Source of the DNA: Ancylostoma caninum
Taxonomy: Eukaryota; Nematoda; Chromadorea; Rhabditida; Ancylostomatidae
Direction: 5' to 3'
DNA: 64,000 nt
Assembly: GCA_037903475.1 (NCBI GenBank)
Contig: JBAJFG010000529.1
Location: 372,001-436,000 of the forward strand
Shown: positions 45,101-55,900 of the stretch, one piece after another
How positions within the stretch are numbered: the first letter of the stretch is position 1
How the letters are laid out: each line of letters begins with the position of its first letter
Made by a program: the position numbers and the translations under genes
Notes under the pieces: model-generated
What the model saw: only the letters and a program-made list of their open reading frames with translations
What the model was told of the DNA's origin: nothing
Database searches by the model: none

Positions 45101-47738
45101 TTTTCGAATCTTTTCTTCAGGCACAGAATCCTTTGCAAACATCCCCTCTTTTCCTTTCATCCTATCGCGGAGAACGCGATTCAGAAGTTTTGCCCACGTT
45201 TCCAAAACATCTTACCATTGCTGAGGAGACAAAGCTTATCTCAGAGGAATAGCAACGCATATGTTTTGGTAACTTCGCCCAGAACAGTATAAAAGGGAAC
45301 AGCAAATGCGCGAAGGCGAATTGCGACGCTGCGAATATTTTTTTTATCCCTTTTCTTCTTTTGCGATTGTTTTCTTCATGTGTTCCTTTTGAGATTGATC
45401 ATTTTATATTCTTTCTCACCTCTATAGTTTTATGTATTATGTCTTACTTTATGATATTATTCTGTCATGACAATTGCGAGTTTTACTTCGCTATTATCAT
45501 TTAAATAAATTTATCATTATTTCATTAACATCATTATTATTTACGAATGAAAATACATATTTTTGCGATTGATAAAATTATATTTTTGCGAATGTTGCTA
45601 ATGATATTATGAAGCCATAAATTTGTTATTTTTGATATCGCTCGTAAGTTGTTGATTCTGGAAGTCTTAGGTAAAGGTTTAATTGCCCAAGTTTGAGGTT
45701 ACACGCCCGCGTGGCACGAGTTTTGGTTCGCTAGTTGCGGTGCAGGATAGCAAGCCCCTGCCATTTTCATCCCCTCTTTTCCTTTAAGTCTGTACGTCTA
45801 TCTACGGGTACTTCTTCTGGATTGGTGGCTTTTCACCAATTCCACGGAATTATGAATCACTCGCCGACCAGACGTACCTGCGCAATTCTGGTCGTGATAG
45901 GATTTTTGAGTCCGTCCCCGGATTCAAGAAACGTTAACTACGCGAATCAACGATGGTTCGCGTGAAAGGCTATCTTATAGACTACGTAGTGATGGGAATG
46001 CAGGACGTGAAGGTTGGTTAGCTAACCTAGTTTTGCTTGATTTTTTTTGATTTCGCCAACGAGCCAAAGGGTGCGAAGCCGCAATAAGAAGGTGGGCCTT
46101 AGATAGCATCTAGCCTAAAGCGCTGTCTAAACATTTGACTAGATGAAAATTTTTTTGAAGATTCGAAATTTCGAATGACTCAATTTTTAAGCTTTTATTG
46201 AATAGTCAACATTTTGGATAAATCGAATTTTGTCCCTTTTCTAATAGACGGTATTTCGAGTTACTCGAAAGCCGATTTATTCAAAACCCGACTCAATCTG
46301 ACTTGGTCGAGTCAAATCTCTACCTGTCTACGCATTCACCTTTTGCGATATCCATTAATCATTCTTTTCTCGCAAACCTGGTCATCCACCATTACCGTTG
46401 CCTATGCATACATACCCAGATGAGAAGATCCGACACCTTGGTTTTTTCATATCAAACGGACTGAGTTTTGATGACCATTATAGAGCAATAGATAAAAAGC
46501 TGGAAATAGCGCTACAGTCGATAGTATCTCCTGCTGTACTGCGATTCCATACCTGTGTTTCGTTAGTAAATTATTGCTTTCTCTTTTTAAATATTGTATA
46601 ATTTTGACCTCTAATCTAGGCTTGACAGAAAGCGTGAGCGAGGAATGTCAACTACGCTCCACAAAGGAATCGTGCGATGCATCCAGATATTGAAACGATG
46701 GGCTCCCGTAGCGTTGAAATGTTAGGAGGAAGACGCGAGGAGACGAACGAGCGGAGAGAGGACGAGGGACGCCAACGCGGGAGAAGGCGTAGAGTCTCAT
46801 CCGCAGAGATCTCGCCCAACGCCTACGCCAATAGATCCCACATATTTGCTGCCTATTCTATGTCTATAACTACTGATAAATCTCTACTACCCACTGTTTT
46901 ATCTGCCAATAAAACCGGCCTCTATTATTACTATATACATTTAGAACCCATGGAGTGAAGAATTTACATCGTATAGTGGCGATTCCTTTCTAATGTTTAG
47001 ACGATAAAAAACATTGGCGTCTTGAGAAATCTTGGGGAATTTACAAGCGTTTTCTGTATTCGGGAGTCAACCGTCACTTCTCAATCGTCTCAGCGTCAAT
47101 TTTAGAAGACTGCGCAGCTGCCATATGGAGAAACTACGCACTTTGAAAAAAAATGCTTGGGTTTGAGAAAGAACCAAGAATTGGCTCTTAGTTTTGTCAA
47201 CTTCCTTTCCCACTTCTTTTGCGGTTTAATGAAGTTTTTTTCAAGACTTTTGGGGCACAATGAAGTAGAGCAAAAAGAGCACCTGAAACGTGGTCCACTT
47301 ACATTCGTAATCTTCGTAATCTTCTTCCTCGTCATCTTCTTTGGTTTCATCAGTGTCTTCGTGTGAGATCGCGAATTTGTAAATTTCATAGCCCATAAGG
47401 GCAGTCGCAGTCAGAGACCATGCTATGGATAGAATGACGCCTATCCTGCTCAGGACTGCCATATCCTCGGCGATGCAAAGAACTTTCGTGAGAGTGAACA
47501 TGTAGGAGAATGCGGTGATCAGCCAGAATGACCACAATCTGTTTACGTATTTGGGATTTTCACTAGCTATGGCTAGCAAAACTAGAGATCGCACAAAGGA
47601 TAGGGACACGAAATCTATCCCACTAGTGAATATTGAATAACTTGCGCTCCATTGTCCTTCCGGGTGATAGAAACTGCATAAGACTGCTGAAATTGGAATA
47701 TCTACACCAATAAGCGAGGTGTGAAGTGGCACAAACAT
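30155..47738 (-). CDS. ABCB half-transporter, TAPL/ABCB9-like (HAF-4/HAF-9 group), 729 residues, 17 exons
   Basis: Exons, 5' to 3': 47738-47303, 44905-44786, 44699-44585, 44532-44402, 44227-44085, 40876-40814, 40758-40676, 39571-39494, 37328-37231, 36947-36880, 34676-34623, 34544-34413, 34346-34173, 32039-31850, 31715-31589, 31463-31364, 30232-30155. Phases chain to 730 codons ending TAA. Residues 1-145 form an N-terminal four-pass domain (TMD0) ending in an acidic linker ([14 protein letters not shown]). The ABC transmembrane domain follows ([18 protein letters not shown] at about 250). The nucleotide-binding domain has Walker [10 protein letters not shown] (523-531), Q-loop Q571, signature LSGGQ (627-631), Walker [10 protein letters not shown] (D651, E652) and H-loop H683. 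Length and TMD0 fit TAPL, a lysosomal peptide exporter; nematode HAF-4 and HAF-9 act on gut lysosome-related granules (family knowledge). The ATG lies 17 bases after a TTTTCAG site, which could accept a spliced leader. Confidence 0.88.
30982..31192. mobile_element. 211-bp MITE with 9-bp target duplication (copy 2)
   Basis: Same TIRs and interior as 24,988-25,197. It is flanked by GCAAGCGCA (30,973-30,981) and GCAAACGCA (31,193-31,201), a 9-bp duplication with one mismatch. It lies in the last intron of the transporter gene. Confidence 0.88.
32195..32635. repeat. Interspersed repeats R1 (fragment) and R2 (copy 2)
   Basis: 32,195-32,265 matches the left part of repeat R1 (CAGCTTTAGTCCAGGGAAAA; compare 43,246). 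32,300-32,635 matches 11,905-12,265 (TGGCGGGATCCA, CAGCAAAATCTCGAAC). Both are in the 2.1 kb transporter intron. The remainder of that intron (32,640-34,172) shows no gene; a 12-C run is at 34,117-34,128. Confidence 0.55.
34716..34764. repeat. GT-rich microsatellite
   Basis: An irregular run of GTGTAT and GTGTGT units in a transporter intron, directly before a palindromic element. Confidence 0.8.
34768..34917. mobile_element. 150-bp palindromic MITE
   Basis: The arms of about 59 bp pair closely (AAGAGCCGAGACCGCGGCGC in the left arm; GCGCCGCGGTCTCGACTCGT in the right arm), with a short centre GAGCTCAGAATAGTG. It lies in an intron of the transporter gene. The high-GC hairpin contrasts with the AT-rich surroundings. 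Confidence 0.75.
35718..35785 (-). repeat. tRNA-like sequence (SINE head or tRNA pseudogene)
   Basis: On the minus strand there is a perfect B box (GGGTTCGAATCCC) preceded, at tRNA spacing, by a D-arm-like GCGCAGAGAATGTGAGCGC. The anticodon arm does not form a good stem and the acceptor stem is not convincing. Most likely a tRNA-derived repeat within a transporter intron. Confidence 0.4.
36108..36182 (+). repeat. tRNA-like sequence (SINE head)
   Basis: An A-box-like GCCATAGTGGTAGTGTCGG and a perfect B box GGGTTCGACTCCC are 34 bases apart in an AT-rich intron. The acceptor arms do not pair. Probably the head of a tRNA-derived SINE; the 3' end is not defined. Confidence 0.45.
36743..36820. repeat. 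Two adjacent short hairpins
   Basis: The pair GCCTGAAAGTTCGGC / GCCGGACGTTCAGGC is followed by ATTATTAAAACC / GGTTTTAATAAT, a perfect 12-bp stem with an 8-base loop. Both lie just outside a transporter exon, in an intron. No RNA family recognised. Confidence 0.6.
38120..39000 (+). mobile_element. Penelope-like element fragment: GIY-YIG endonuclease and 3' region
   Basis: An open frame at 38,164-38,619 (151 codons) has a Cys-rich stretch ([11 protein letters not shown]) followed by a GIY-YIG-type core. GIY is at residues 79-81, YID replaces YIG at 92-94, and a TGR then RFQEHLDG block includes the usual Arg and His/Glu positions. This arrangement is typical of the endonuclease at the C terminus of Penelope-like retroelements. 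The reverse transcriptase is absent, so this is a 5'-truncated copy. Downstream, at 38,945-38,970, CTGACGA-GGC-GCC-GAAAC resembles the hammerhead core found in the terminal repeats of such elements. It lies antisense to the transporter, in its intron. Confidence 0.7.
41476..41550 (+). repeat. Possible tRNA-like sequence
   Basis: TGGCCGAGTGG followed about 43 bases later by GAGTTCCGATCCC resembles A and B boxes of a Ser/Leu-type tRNA. The B box is imperfect and the stems are poor. Weak candidate for a tRNA-derived repeat in a transporter intron. Confidence 0.3.
42545..42797. mobile_element. Palindromic MITE of about 250 bp
   Basis: The two halves are inverted copies. The inner arms are strong (GTACGTGATTCCATGCAAGA and TCTTGCATGGAATCACGTAT); outer words such as CCTCATAATCGTTTTTTGAG and CTCAAAAACGATATTGAGG extend the fold. 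It lies in the 3.2 kb transporter intron. Confidence 0.75.
43246..43700. repeat. Interspersed repeat R1 (copy 2)
   Basis: Ordered similarity to 21,735-22,310, uninterrupted here, beginning CAGCTTTAGTCCAGG and including GAAGCGGATCGCTCCAAGCT and GGAGATGCAGAATCTGC. It is non-coding and lies in a transporter intron. Confidence 0.6.
46145..46318 (-). repeat. TCGA-rich interspersed repeat (copy 1)
   Basis: In reverse orientation this matches 60,869-61,015: ATTTGACTCGAC, TTGAATAAATCG, CTTTCGAGT and ATTCGAAAT words in the same order. It lies in the first transporter intron, whose remainder (44,906-47,302) contains no gene I can recognise. Confidence 0.6.
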
Positions 47739-48355
47739 TCGCTGACAAGGAGTTCCTGAAAACAGCAGTGCTTTAGCGAAATTACCGAGTTTCCACCATG
47801 CAAGCAATTGAAGAGAGAGGCGAAAAGGTACGGAACCTCACGAAATCTTCCTCAAATAAGATTGTGCTCGTATGATAACGCAGTTCTGGCAGAACAACAT
47901 GAAGCAATCGTCTTTTTCTCTGACCAGGAAGGTGCAGTAAGCCAGGCTCGCATATCGGAATGAAACCTATCTGGCATGAATCTTTGTTTGACAAGGTGCA
48001 ACGCTGTATATTTCATTACTGCCCTTGGTTCCAAAAAATATTAAAATCCCGCCACACTACTGTATGTGTTGCAGCACCTTCTTAGCGATAGGATGACGGA
48101 ATGGTGAAGATACTGGTCTCTTTGGCAGAGAGTTGAGTGTATAAGCCTCGTCATCAGCATTCGCTTTGCGCTCTTTTTTTGTTTTATGCTGTTGAATTCA
48201 AATATAAAAGGTTGGAAGACAATACCTATCCTTACTGACGTACCAGCAATGGAATAACTATTAAATACCATCAAGCATTACTAGTGCGAGCTGATGCAAG
48301 GTGATGTCGTTCTCGCAGCGACCGTGCAGCCCCAACAGTTTCCGCAAAACCGCTT

Positions 48356-48640
48356 CTATGCCAGCATGCTATTCCACGCGAATTGTATGATAGAATATGA
48401 GAACTTGTAACGTTTTTTTTTCAACTGTAACGTTTTATCCCCATCATTTCCACTCACTTTCTTCGCCGCGACTGTGTGGCTATGAAGAATGCCATTGGCC
48501 TCATTTGCTACTGAAATAAACTGTTTTCGGCCTGGAATAGTTTCATTCACTGGCTGAATGAAGCTGTTATTTGGCAGCTGTGGTATCCTCACCACTTGCA
48601 CTAGCTCGCGTAGGTGATAGGTGAGATATGGTGATATGCT
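48356..48640 (-). other. Unassigned open frame upstream of the transporter
   Basis: A minus-strand frame with protein-like composition (QLPNNSFIQPVNETIPGRK) starts after an acceptor-like TTTTTCTAG site at about 48,641. I cannot connect it to the transporter or to any family. It may be an exon of an unrecognised gene. Confidence 0.25.
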
Positions 48641-49788
48641 AGAAAAAGAACCAGCATTGAATGGGAACCATGAGTATACTAAACTAATGCTCTCAAGCAC
48701 ACTATTGAGCGCAAGCGGTCAATCACGTATACGGAGCTTAGACATTATTTTGAACACCCTATATCAGAGGTAGAGTGCTTCAGTAGTGAATTCAAAAGTT
48801 TGAATCAGGCAAGCAACAACAGCGACACCCGAAATCTACAGCAACGAGAAAACGTCAGAAGTCTGGAGGAGTGAACTTCTCTGGCAAGAAATCTAGATAA
48901 ATGGAAAATGCAAAAATTGCCCAAGTATAGACAGTGCCTCTATTTATACCAAAGTGAGCGCGCCTTTCCGATTGTGCAATGTTCAAGAGAATTTACGAAA
49001 GGCAATGAGTCAACGACCATATAGGTCAGTTGCATACATTATTCTTATTGCAATAGCGCAAATACGAAAGACAACCATGAGTCAGCTCACCTTATCCATA
49101 AGCAGGAGCGGCAGACGCAGACAGGAAAAATTAGGAAAGTGATGGAGAAGAACTGACGCCTCATCCAGAAAGGGGACGGGGAGCACAGGAAGGGTAAAAG
49201 TGGCTAAAAATCAGTTTTCGCCAAGCAAGCAGTCGTCTGACAAGTAAACCTAGTTTTTCTTTTAATATTTCAGTGTGACCTGATCATTGCGTGCTTCAAA
49301 ACTAAAACAAATTTTCCAGTGGGTGCCGCCATGCATATGTATCATCACATGTTTTGCGTCAGAACAGGCGTTCTCCTTCTGCTACGCGCGTGACTGCTCC
49401 TTTCTTTCCGAAGCAGGCCTTAGACATCTGTCTCGTTACTCATATAAAATCACAGTTCAAATATCGATTACAGGGTAATGTTGACTGCATGAGTTTTCAT
49501 AAGGTCACATCAAAAACAGTCCTCGACCTACCATATTCTTAAAAGTTTCATCTTTGGCTCGTCGTGCTAAAATGGACTGTCTGGAGGAATATAAGAACAT
49601 AGCGGCGAAGAAGATACACTGACGGTTTAGTTCAAGCCCCACAACTGTTTCAGTGTCAAATCATTAAAATCATGATAGTCAAATCATTAAAATCGTGATA
49701 GAACTGTGGAATTAACATATAAAGGCTCTAATTGTGCATCCTAGACTGATGTTTCTTTTTTATGTCACTGCACCACTCTGGTAATTTA

Positions 49789-51084
49789 ACACCGGCGGTT
49801 TCCACCTGATTTCCTGGGAAACTCCGTGTAAATCGTGTATTTATCGAAACTCCGCCGGTTTCCGGGCGAATTCCGGTTAAATCTCGTGTAAATCGTGCAT
49901 TCTCAAAACTACCAGCTGATCTCGCCTAAATGTCGTGTAAATTCTGGTTAAATCTGGTCGACCGGCTGATTTCCCTTAAATTCCGCCTAAATTCCGGATG
50001 AATCCGGACAGTGGTGAATGACTCGAGAATTTTTGCAACCTTTCGAGTAATGATGTGCGGCAGTAAATTTCAACTTGAACTTCATGTTTTAGTGTTCAGT
50101 GTGCTATTTGAAGTGCTTCCTTTACATTACAGGCTGATCCTGCACAATGCCCCTTGTTTCTGTAGAAATAACGCTTAGATGTTCCCAGCTCACTTAGATG
50201 ACTCCATACCGGTGATTTTGCCAGAACTCCTGGGAGAAAATGTGAGGGGTGTGGCACGAAATTAATCAGAATTTACGTGGAACTTAAACGGAAACTAGCG
50301 AAATTGCACACAGTGTACCCATCTACATAGGAAACAACAATCTAGAATATCCAGGCTGGGGATATATTTAAGAAATTTTTTTGTAGTAACAAAATTACTT
50401 TCTAAAAATGAACAAAATCAGGAAATAAAAGTGGAAAAATTGTATAAAATGAAACACATACAGTGATTAATGAATAACTAAAAAAACATGTGACCAGGTA
50501 AATTGAAGCATGAGTGAGCAAAACAGAATACAATTAATGAGATGCTGAAGTGAACGAGCTCATAAAACAAAATGCTAAAGTGTCTGGAAATTTTGAACTC
50601 ACTTATACATGCTTCATTTCCTTAATTTGTCCCGTTTAATGCTTTGGTGCATTTGATTGCAAAATCGGGATCAAATATGCATATTATAGAATTTACTCTT
50701 GTTGAAAGCACAAAAGGCGACCTTGCTGTTATACCAGCTGCAATATGTTAGAGCTGCGTTGCTTCAGGATAAGCTTAAGTGTGGTATTTGTATGCTTCTT
50801 CACCGCAACCAAGTGGTAAAACACGTTGGGCGGATTTTTGGTTGCAACGCCAGAAGTTGCTGGCGTTGTCCGTGAGCAATCGTGTTGGGTCATGATCAAA
50901 CATATTTCTCCGTTGTTCATGTTTCAACGCGTACTTGCTCGTTTTCACCTGAATTCTTGTAAATTCCGGCTAAATTTCCTGTAGAATTTCACTAAATTCC
51001 GTCTATCCTCCTCCAGGATTCCTCACACTTTTCCGAGCAGTTCAGGCGGAGTTTCCTAGGAATTCAGGCGGAAACCGCCGGTGT
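49789..51084. mobile_element. TIR element of about 1.3 kb
   Basis: The terminal inverted repeats of about 38 bp are diverged (ACACCGGCGGTTTCCACCTG at the left; CAGGCGGAAACCGCCGGTGT at the right). Inside both ends there are repeated AAATTCCGG/GTGTAAATC words. No transposase is recognised, and no target-site duplication is evident. Its right half is duplicated at 58,842-59,330 as part of the 842-bp repeat flanking the Gypsy element. Confidence 0.65.
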
Positions 51085-51436
51085 GCGAACATCAGAGCAT
51101 ACGGGGTGTCCACCGCCACTACTGGGGCGGGCATAGGAATAAAAGCTATGAAAATGCACACATTGTCGGCATCGTTACGATATTTTGTTGTTGGCAACTC
51201 AGCTTCCATTATAGATCAGTTCTTCAATGATTTCCATTACCATACACATATGTGTAATAGCCTCAAGCACTATGTGATAGACTACTGGGAGAAATCTCAC
51301 CGTTTTTTGCGTTCGAAACATGAGAGAAGACATTTTGTGAATAAGTTCTATCCGAGCTGCACAAATAATTGGATGATATCAGCAAAACGAGTGAATACAA
51401 TGAAGAACATCAACGATTTATGTAGTGACGCGTTCC
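50595..51436. repeat. 842-bp direct repeat, left copy (U)
   Basis: It is about 99% identical to 58,842-59,683, and both copies are exactly 842 bp. It comprises the right half of the 1.3 kb TIR element plus about 350 bp beyond, including an unrecognised open frame (51,106 onward) that is cut at the Gypsy LTR. One extra G separates it from the LTR. Confidence 0.9.
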
Positions 51437-51437
51437 G

Positions 51438-51802
51438 TGTGAGGCCAAAGGTTCTCTCGATCAAAGGAACTAGGGCTGCGAACCCTCTTTAACCACAGTG
51501 CACGCGTGGAAAACACAATTTATTAAACAAGTGCAGAAATCAGAGAAAACTGAACAAATAAAAAAAACAATCAACGACGGTGGCGGAGAGATCCTGATGC
51601 GGTCGAGGATGATGGCTTCCGGCGTCGAGGACTGGACCGCCGTCAGGAGGGAAAGGGAATCCTATAATGAATAGTCTCTCTGGAAAAAGATCGGATCCCG
51701 CACCCGTTTGGCGCCTTCGCGCCTGATCACTTCCGTGATCTGCGGGGCCAACCTTCTCTTGACCTTATAGCGCCCTCCTTTTTACGGGCGGTTTGCCTGA
51801 CA
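51438..51802 (-). repeat. Gypsy 3' LTR (left)
   Basis: 365 bp. On the plus strand it begins TGTGAGGCC and ends TTGCCTGACA (TG...CA rule). It is nearly identical to 58,478-58,841: about four differences by eye, one of them an A-run length change. Confidence 0.95.
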
Positions 51803-52931
51803 TCTCCCCCCTGGCGGAAGACATCGTCCTCGATGTCGGGGTAGATCTTTCTGAAAGCAAGCATGGCAGTTGTGCCCCTACTGCCCTCTTTCTAATGGCA
51901 TCATAAGCTTGCCGTGCTAATCCAGCGCCTACATAATTATTGAAGAAATGGGCACTACATTCCGGTGAACCTACTTCAACGAACAATTTACCATTATAGA
52001 ACTTATTACTCGCAGTCGTAAAAACTTGATTTCCTGTCTTGAAACGCGTCAGATTCTCGTCCAAACATTTCCACAATTCTGCCATTTCACACCAGCGTGC
52101 TGCGTTCTTCTCCGTTATCAACGGCCACGCGGTGACGACTTTCCCTCCTTCCTCTATGTGGTTTTTGCACAAGAGCATGAGTTTTCTGAAGAGCTCTTCG
52201 TCCATTTTGGGGTCCAATGGCCAGATGATGACCAACGTCCTGTGGATTTTCCACTCCTCTAGTATTTCCACGACTTTCGCAAACGCCGTCGCTACTCTTG
52301 TGACGACCTCTCCTTTCATGCCATCTCGCTCTAGTGCTGCTGCATATTCGCCCGCAATGAAGCCGATGGGTCCGCTCTTCCGAGGCCTAGTACTGACCGA
52401 TTCTTCTTCCAATTCTTCACGAACCGCTTGCAACGCTTGATTGTAAGATCCTTCAAAATACCTTCCCTCGATTGCGGTGTGTTGAGTGATTTTGTGGGTA
52501 TTCAAAATGAAATCCGTCTAGTCGATGCAACGATGATAGGCGAATTTCAACACGCATTTCAGGGCATCCACATCCGTGCAGATTTCTTCTTCGCGGTGGA
52601 ACTTAATCTTCCTTCCTAAGTCCAGATCCGTGCGCGAAAAAGTGCTTGCTGCGATCCATGCCTTCCATAGGTTCTCAATAGGTTCTCTGGCTACCGCTCC
52701 TGGAAATTTGCATCCTTTGATATCTTCGAGAGTAGCGTTTTCGAAGCAGCCATCGTCACATTTGAATAGAAGGTGACCTTTTTCCAGGGGCGTCATCAGC
52801 ACTGCGCCACTGAAACAGGAATTTTTCATTGTGCATACTCTATTTCTAGTAGGTTTACGGCCTCTGTTTCCTCTCGTTGTCTTTGTGTCGACGCGGTCAT
52901 CCGGAATATAACTAGGCACTACCTTTAGCAT
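51765..52931 (-). pseudogene. Third frame of the Gypsy element (env position), interrupted by one stop
   Basis: The ATG at 52,931 overlaps the Gag-Pol stop in the sequence ATGCTAA. The frame runs 137 codons to a TAG at 52,520-52,518 and then stays open for a further 250 codons to 51,765. The first half contains [16 protein letters not shown] and [10 protein letters not shown]; the second half has EELEEES, AGEYAAALERDG, EILEEW and a basic C terminus. There is no signal peptide, transmembrane segment or furin-like site, so it does not look like an envelope protein. The degenerate copy at 27,964-29,170 preserves the same blocks. At the position aligned with this TAG, the other copy has a sense codon (GGA, Gly), so the stop is probably a lesion of this copy. 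Function unknown. Confidence 0.7.
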
Positions 52932-55900
52932 GTCGAACTGCACTCAGAACTTTCCCCTATTCGTGATAAGAGGGCCGAGTTCTCGCTAGTTTCCAAAACC
53001 CGGAAAGGTCCTGCCCACTCGTGAATCAGCTTGGGGTGACTACTTTTTGCCCTTTCGTTAGGGAGCAACATATATACTCTCTCACCTACTTTTGGATGTA
53101 GCGACTGGTCCACATAGTTTCTCTTATCATAACCAGCCTTCATACTAGCGCGTACTCTTTCATTGTAGTCTCTCACTCTCTCGTGCGTTTCACTTACCGC
53201 CTGGAGGATCTCAGCTTTATAATCATCGAGGGAGCGATCCATTGCATACCAGGATATGCCTCCATTAGGGATAACTTCCGAAGGAAAGTTGGGGTCTATT
53301 CCGTGAAGTATGTAAAAAGGACTTTCCCCTGTTGAATTATGGGGTAACATGTTGTAGGACATCATGCAAAAAGGTAAGCGTTTGTCCCATTCTGCTGGAA
53401 TTAGCGTCGATTTCCGCAGCATGGCTACTATGGTCCCGTTCAAGCGTTTCGCAAGACCATTTTCCCTTGGATTATATCCCTTGGTTAACACATGCTGTAT
53501 TTTAGTGATCTCCGTCAGTTCGTCCATTACCTTGTTCTCGAACTCGCCACCTCTGTCCGAAATGATAGTTTTTGGCCAGCGACAGCCTTCTGCAATCCAT
53601 CTAACAAAAAGAGTGCGGGCTACCGTTGCTGCGGACTTATCTGGAACTGGATAAGCAGCCGCGTATTTGGAGAATTGGTCTATGACTGTGACTGCATACC
53701 TATTTCCAGTTGTCGTGGCACCCAACTCTAGTATGTCCACACCTATTATTTCATAGGGTCTCGTTGTGATTATCGGTTTCAAAGGAGGTATTATCGCTTG
53801 ATGTGGATTATTTACAAAACATCGCTGACACGATCTACTCCATTTGTGTACATCTTGGGTCATAGATGGCCAGAACACCTGCTTTTTCAACTTTCCAAGC
53901 AGTTTCTTAGCGCTGAAGTGCCCCGCAAAAACACCTGCATGTGCTTCGTGAAACACCTCGAATCTCGCACTTTCAGGCACAACGTACACGAGTGAACCGT
54001 CTTCTTGGTATAGTTTTAGTTCGCCCTCATCTATCACGAAATCCGCTGTACGCAAAGGGTATCTCAGCCCAGGAAATTTTACTAAGCCATCAGTTTTCTC
54101 ACACTCAACTGCCTCTATCACCTCTCCAAATATGGGGTCCTGGCGCAGTTCTTTGAGCCATTTCGTTTCTTCCCTTACAGACATCTTATTGACCACCGCT
54201 TCGTTTACGCCTTCTAGTGAGTCCTCTACTTTCGCTGATATTCCTCGACTTAAAGCGTCCGCTACCGAATTGGCCTTTCCCTTGACATACTTAATCTGAA
54301 GATTGTACCGCTGAAGTTCCAACGACCACCGTAACACCCTAGGCGACACATTACAACGTTGAAACAACGCCGTGAGCGGTTGATGATCCGTCATCACAAG
54401 AGTGGGCAAGCCGTAGATAAACATATGAAATCTTCGCACAGCGAAAACGACTGCCAGCGCCTCTAAGTCGGTTACGTGATATCGCCTCTCCGCTTTGCTT
54501 AACGACTTCGACGCAAAGAATATCGGGTGCAGATAACCGTCTCTACCTTCTTGCGACAGCACAGCCCCTAAACCACTTGTGGACGCATCTGTGAATATGA
54601 CAATTGGCTTCTCAGTCCTTCTTGCGGCTTCTACATCTGGCTGAACCAAAACCGGTGCGCCGGAAATCATCTCTTTCACTCTCTCGAAAGCCTTCTTGTG
54701 CTCTTCTTCCCATTCCCACTTATTTTTGGTTGAAGTTAACTGGAACAAACACCCGGCTATGCGTGAGAAACCCAAACAGAACTTCCTATAGTAAGAGGCC
54801 ATGCCTAGGAAAGTTCGTAATTCCTTAGCAGAACTGGGTGCCGGATAGCTCCTAATAGCCTCTACCTTCGCTTGAATGTGGACACCGTCTGCATCTATAA
54901 CATGCCCCAGAAATGAGACTTTGGTCTGAAGAAGCACACATTTCTTGGCTTTTAGTCTCAATCCTGCCGCTATCATCCGCCTACATACTTCTTTCAGTAA
55001 CTCAATATGCCTTTCCTTCGTCTTCGTGCATACCATTATGTCGTCTATATAGCAAAAGATCTCATTCCCCAACAAGCCATCCAGAACTGTATCCATCATC
55101 CTTTGAAAGACAGCTGGGCTTGTGCTGAGCCCAAACGGGGTAACACAGAATTGGAATAAGCCCTCAGGAGTGGTAAATGCTGACTTCTCCTTTGCTTTGT
55201 CGCTTAGCGGTATTTGCCAATAACCGCTGCACAGATCCAGCGTCGAAAAGAAACTTTTGCCTGCCAGACTTTGAAGTATGGCGTCCATCGTAGGAAGCGG
55301 ATAGCAATCCTGTTTTATTCTCTTATTCAATTCCCTATAATCTACACAGAGACGTAACGATTCATCCTTCTTCTCGACTAGTACTATAGGAAAAGCCCAC
55401 GGAGAGTTGCTTTTCTCTACGATACCCCGCTTCTGTAGATCCTGTAGTAAGTCCTTCAACAAAGGACGAATACTCATTGGAACCGGACGGGTCCTAAGCT
55501 TGATCGGTTTACTGTCTCCAGTGTCGATATCCATTCCCGCGATATCTGTGCGGGAGAGTTCACGATCCGATACCGCAAATGCTTCCGGAAACTCTTCGAG
55601 AACTTCGACTACTCCCTTTTCCCAGTCTTGCTTCGGAACAGTTCCTAACACTTGCTCTTGAAGAATATGTTGACGTTCCTCCTTAGTCACGTCCCACTCG
55701 ACATTTTCCCAAGCAAGGTGACTGTCTCTTTCCCACTTCTCGTGCCATTTTTCCGTTCCCCAATTACCGAGGATCTCTCCCTCTCGAATGCACATGGCCT
55801 CATCACCTAGGTTCCGTACAGGAATAGATGCGATTTTCCCTTCTATTTTGAAGACACCATTCGGGACTTCCCGCCTATCTGGCCACAGTATCCGCTCTGT

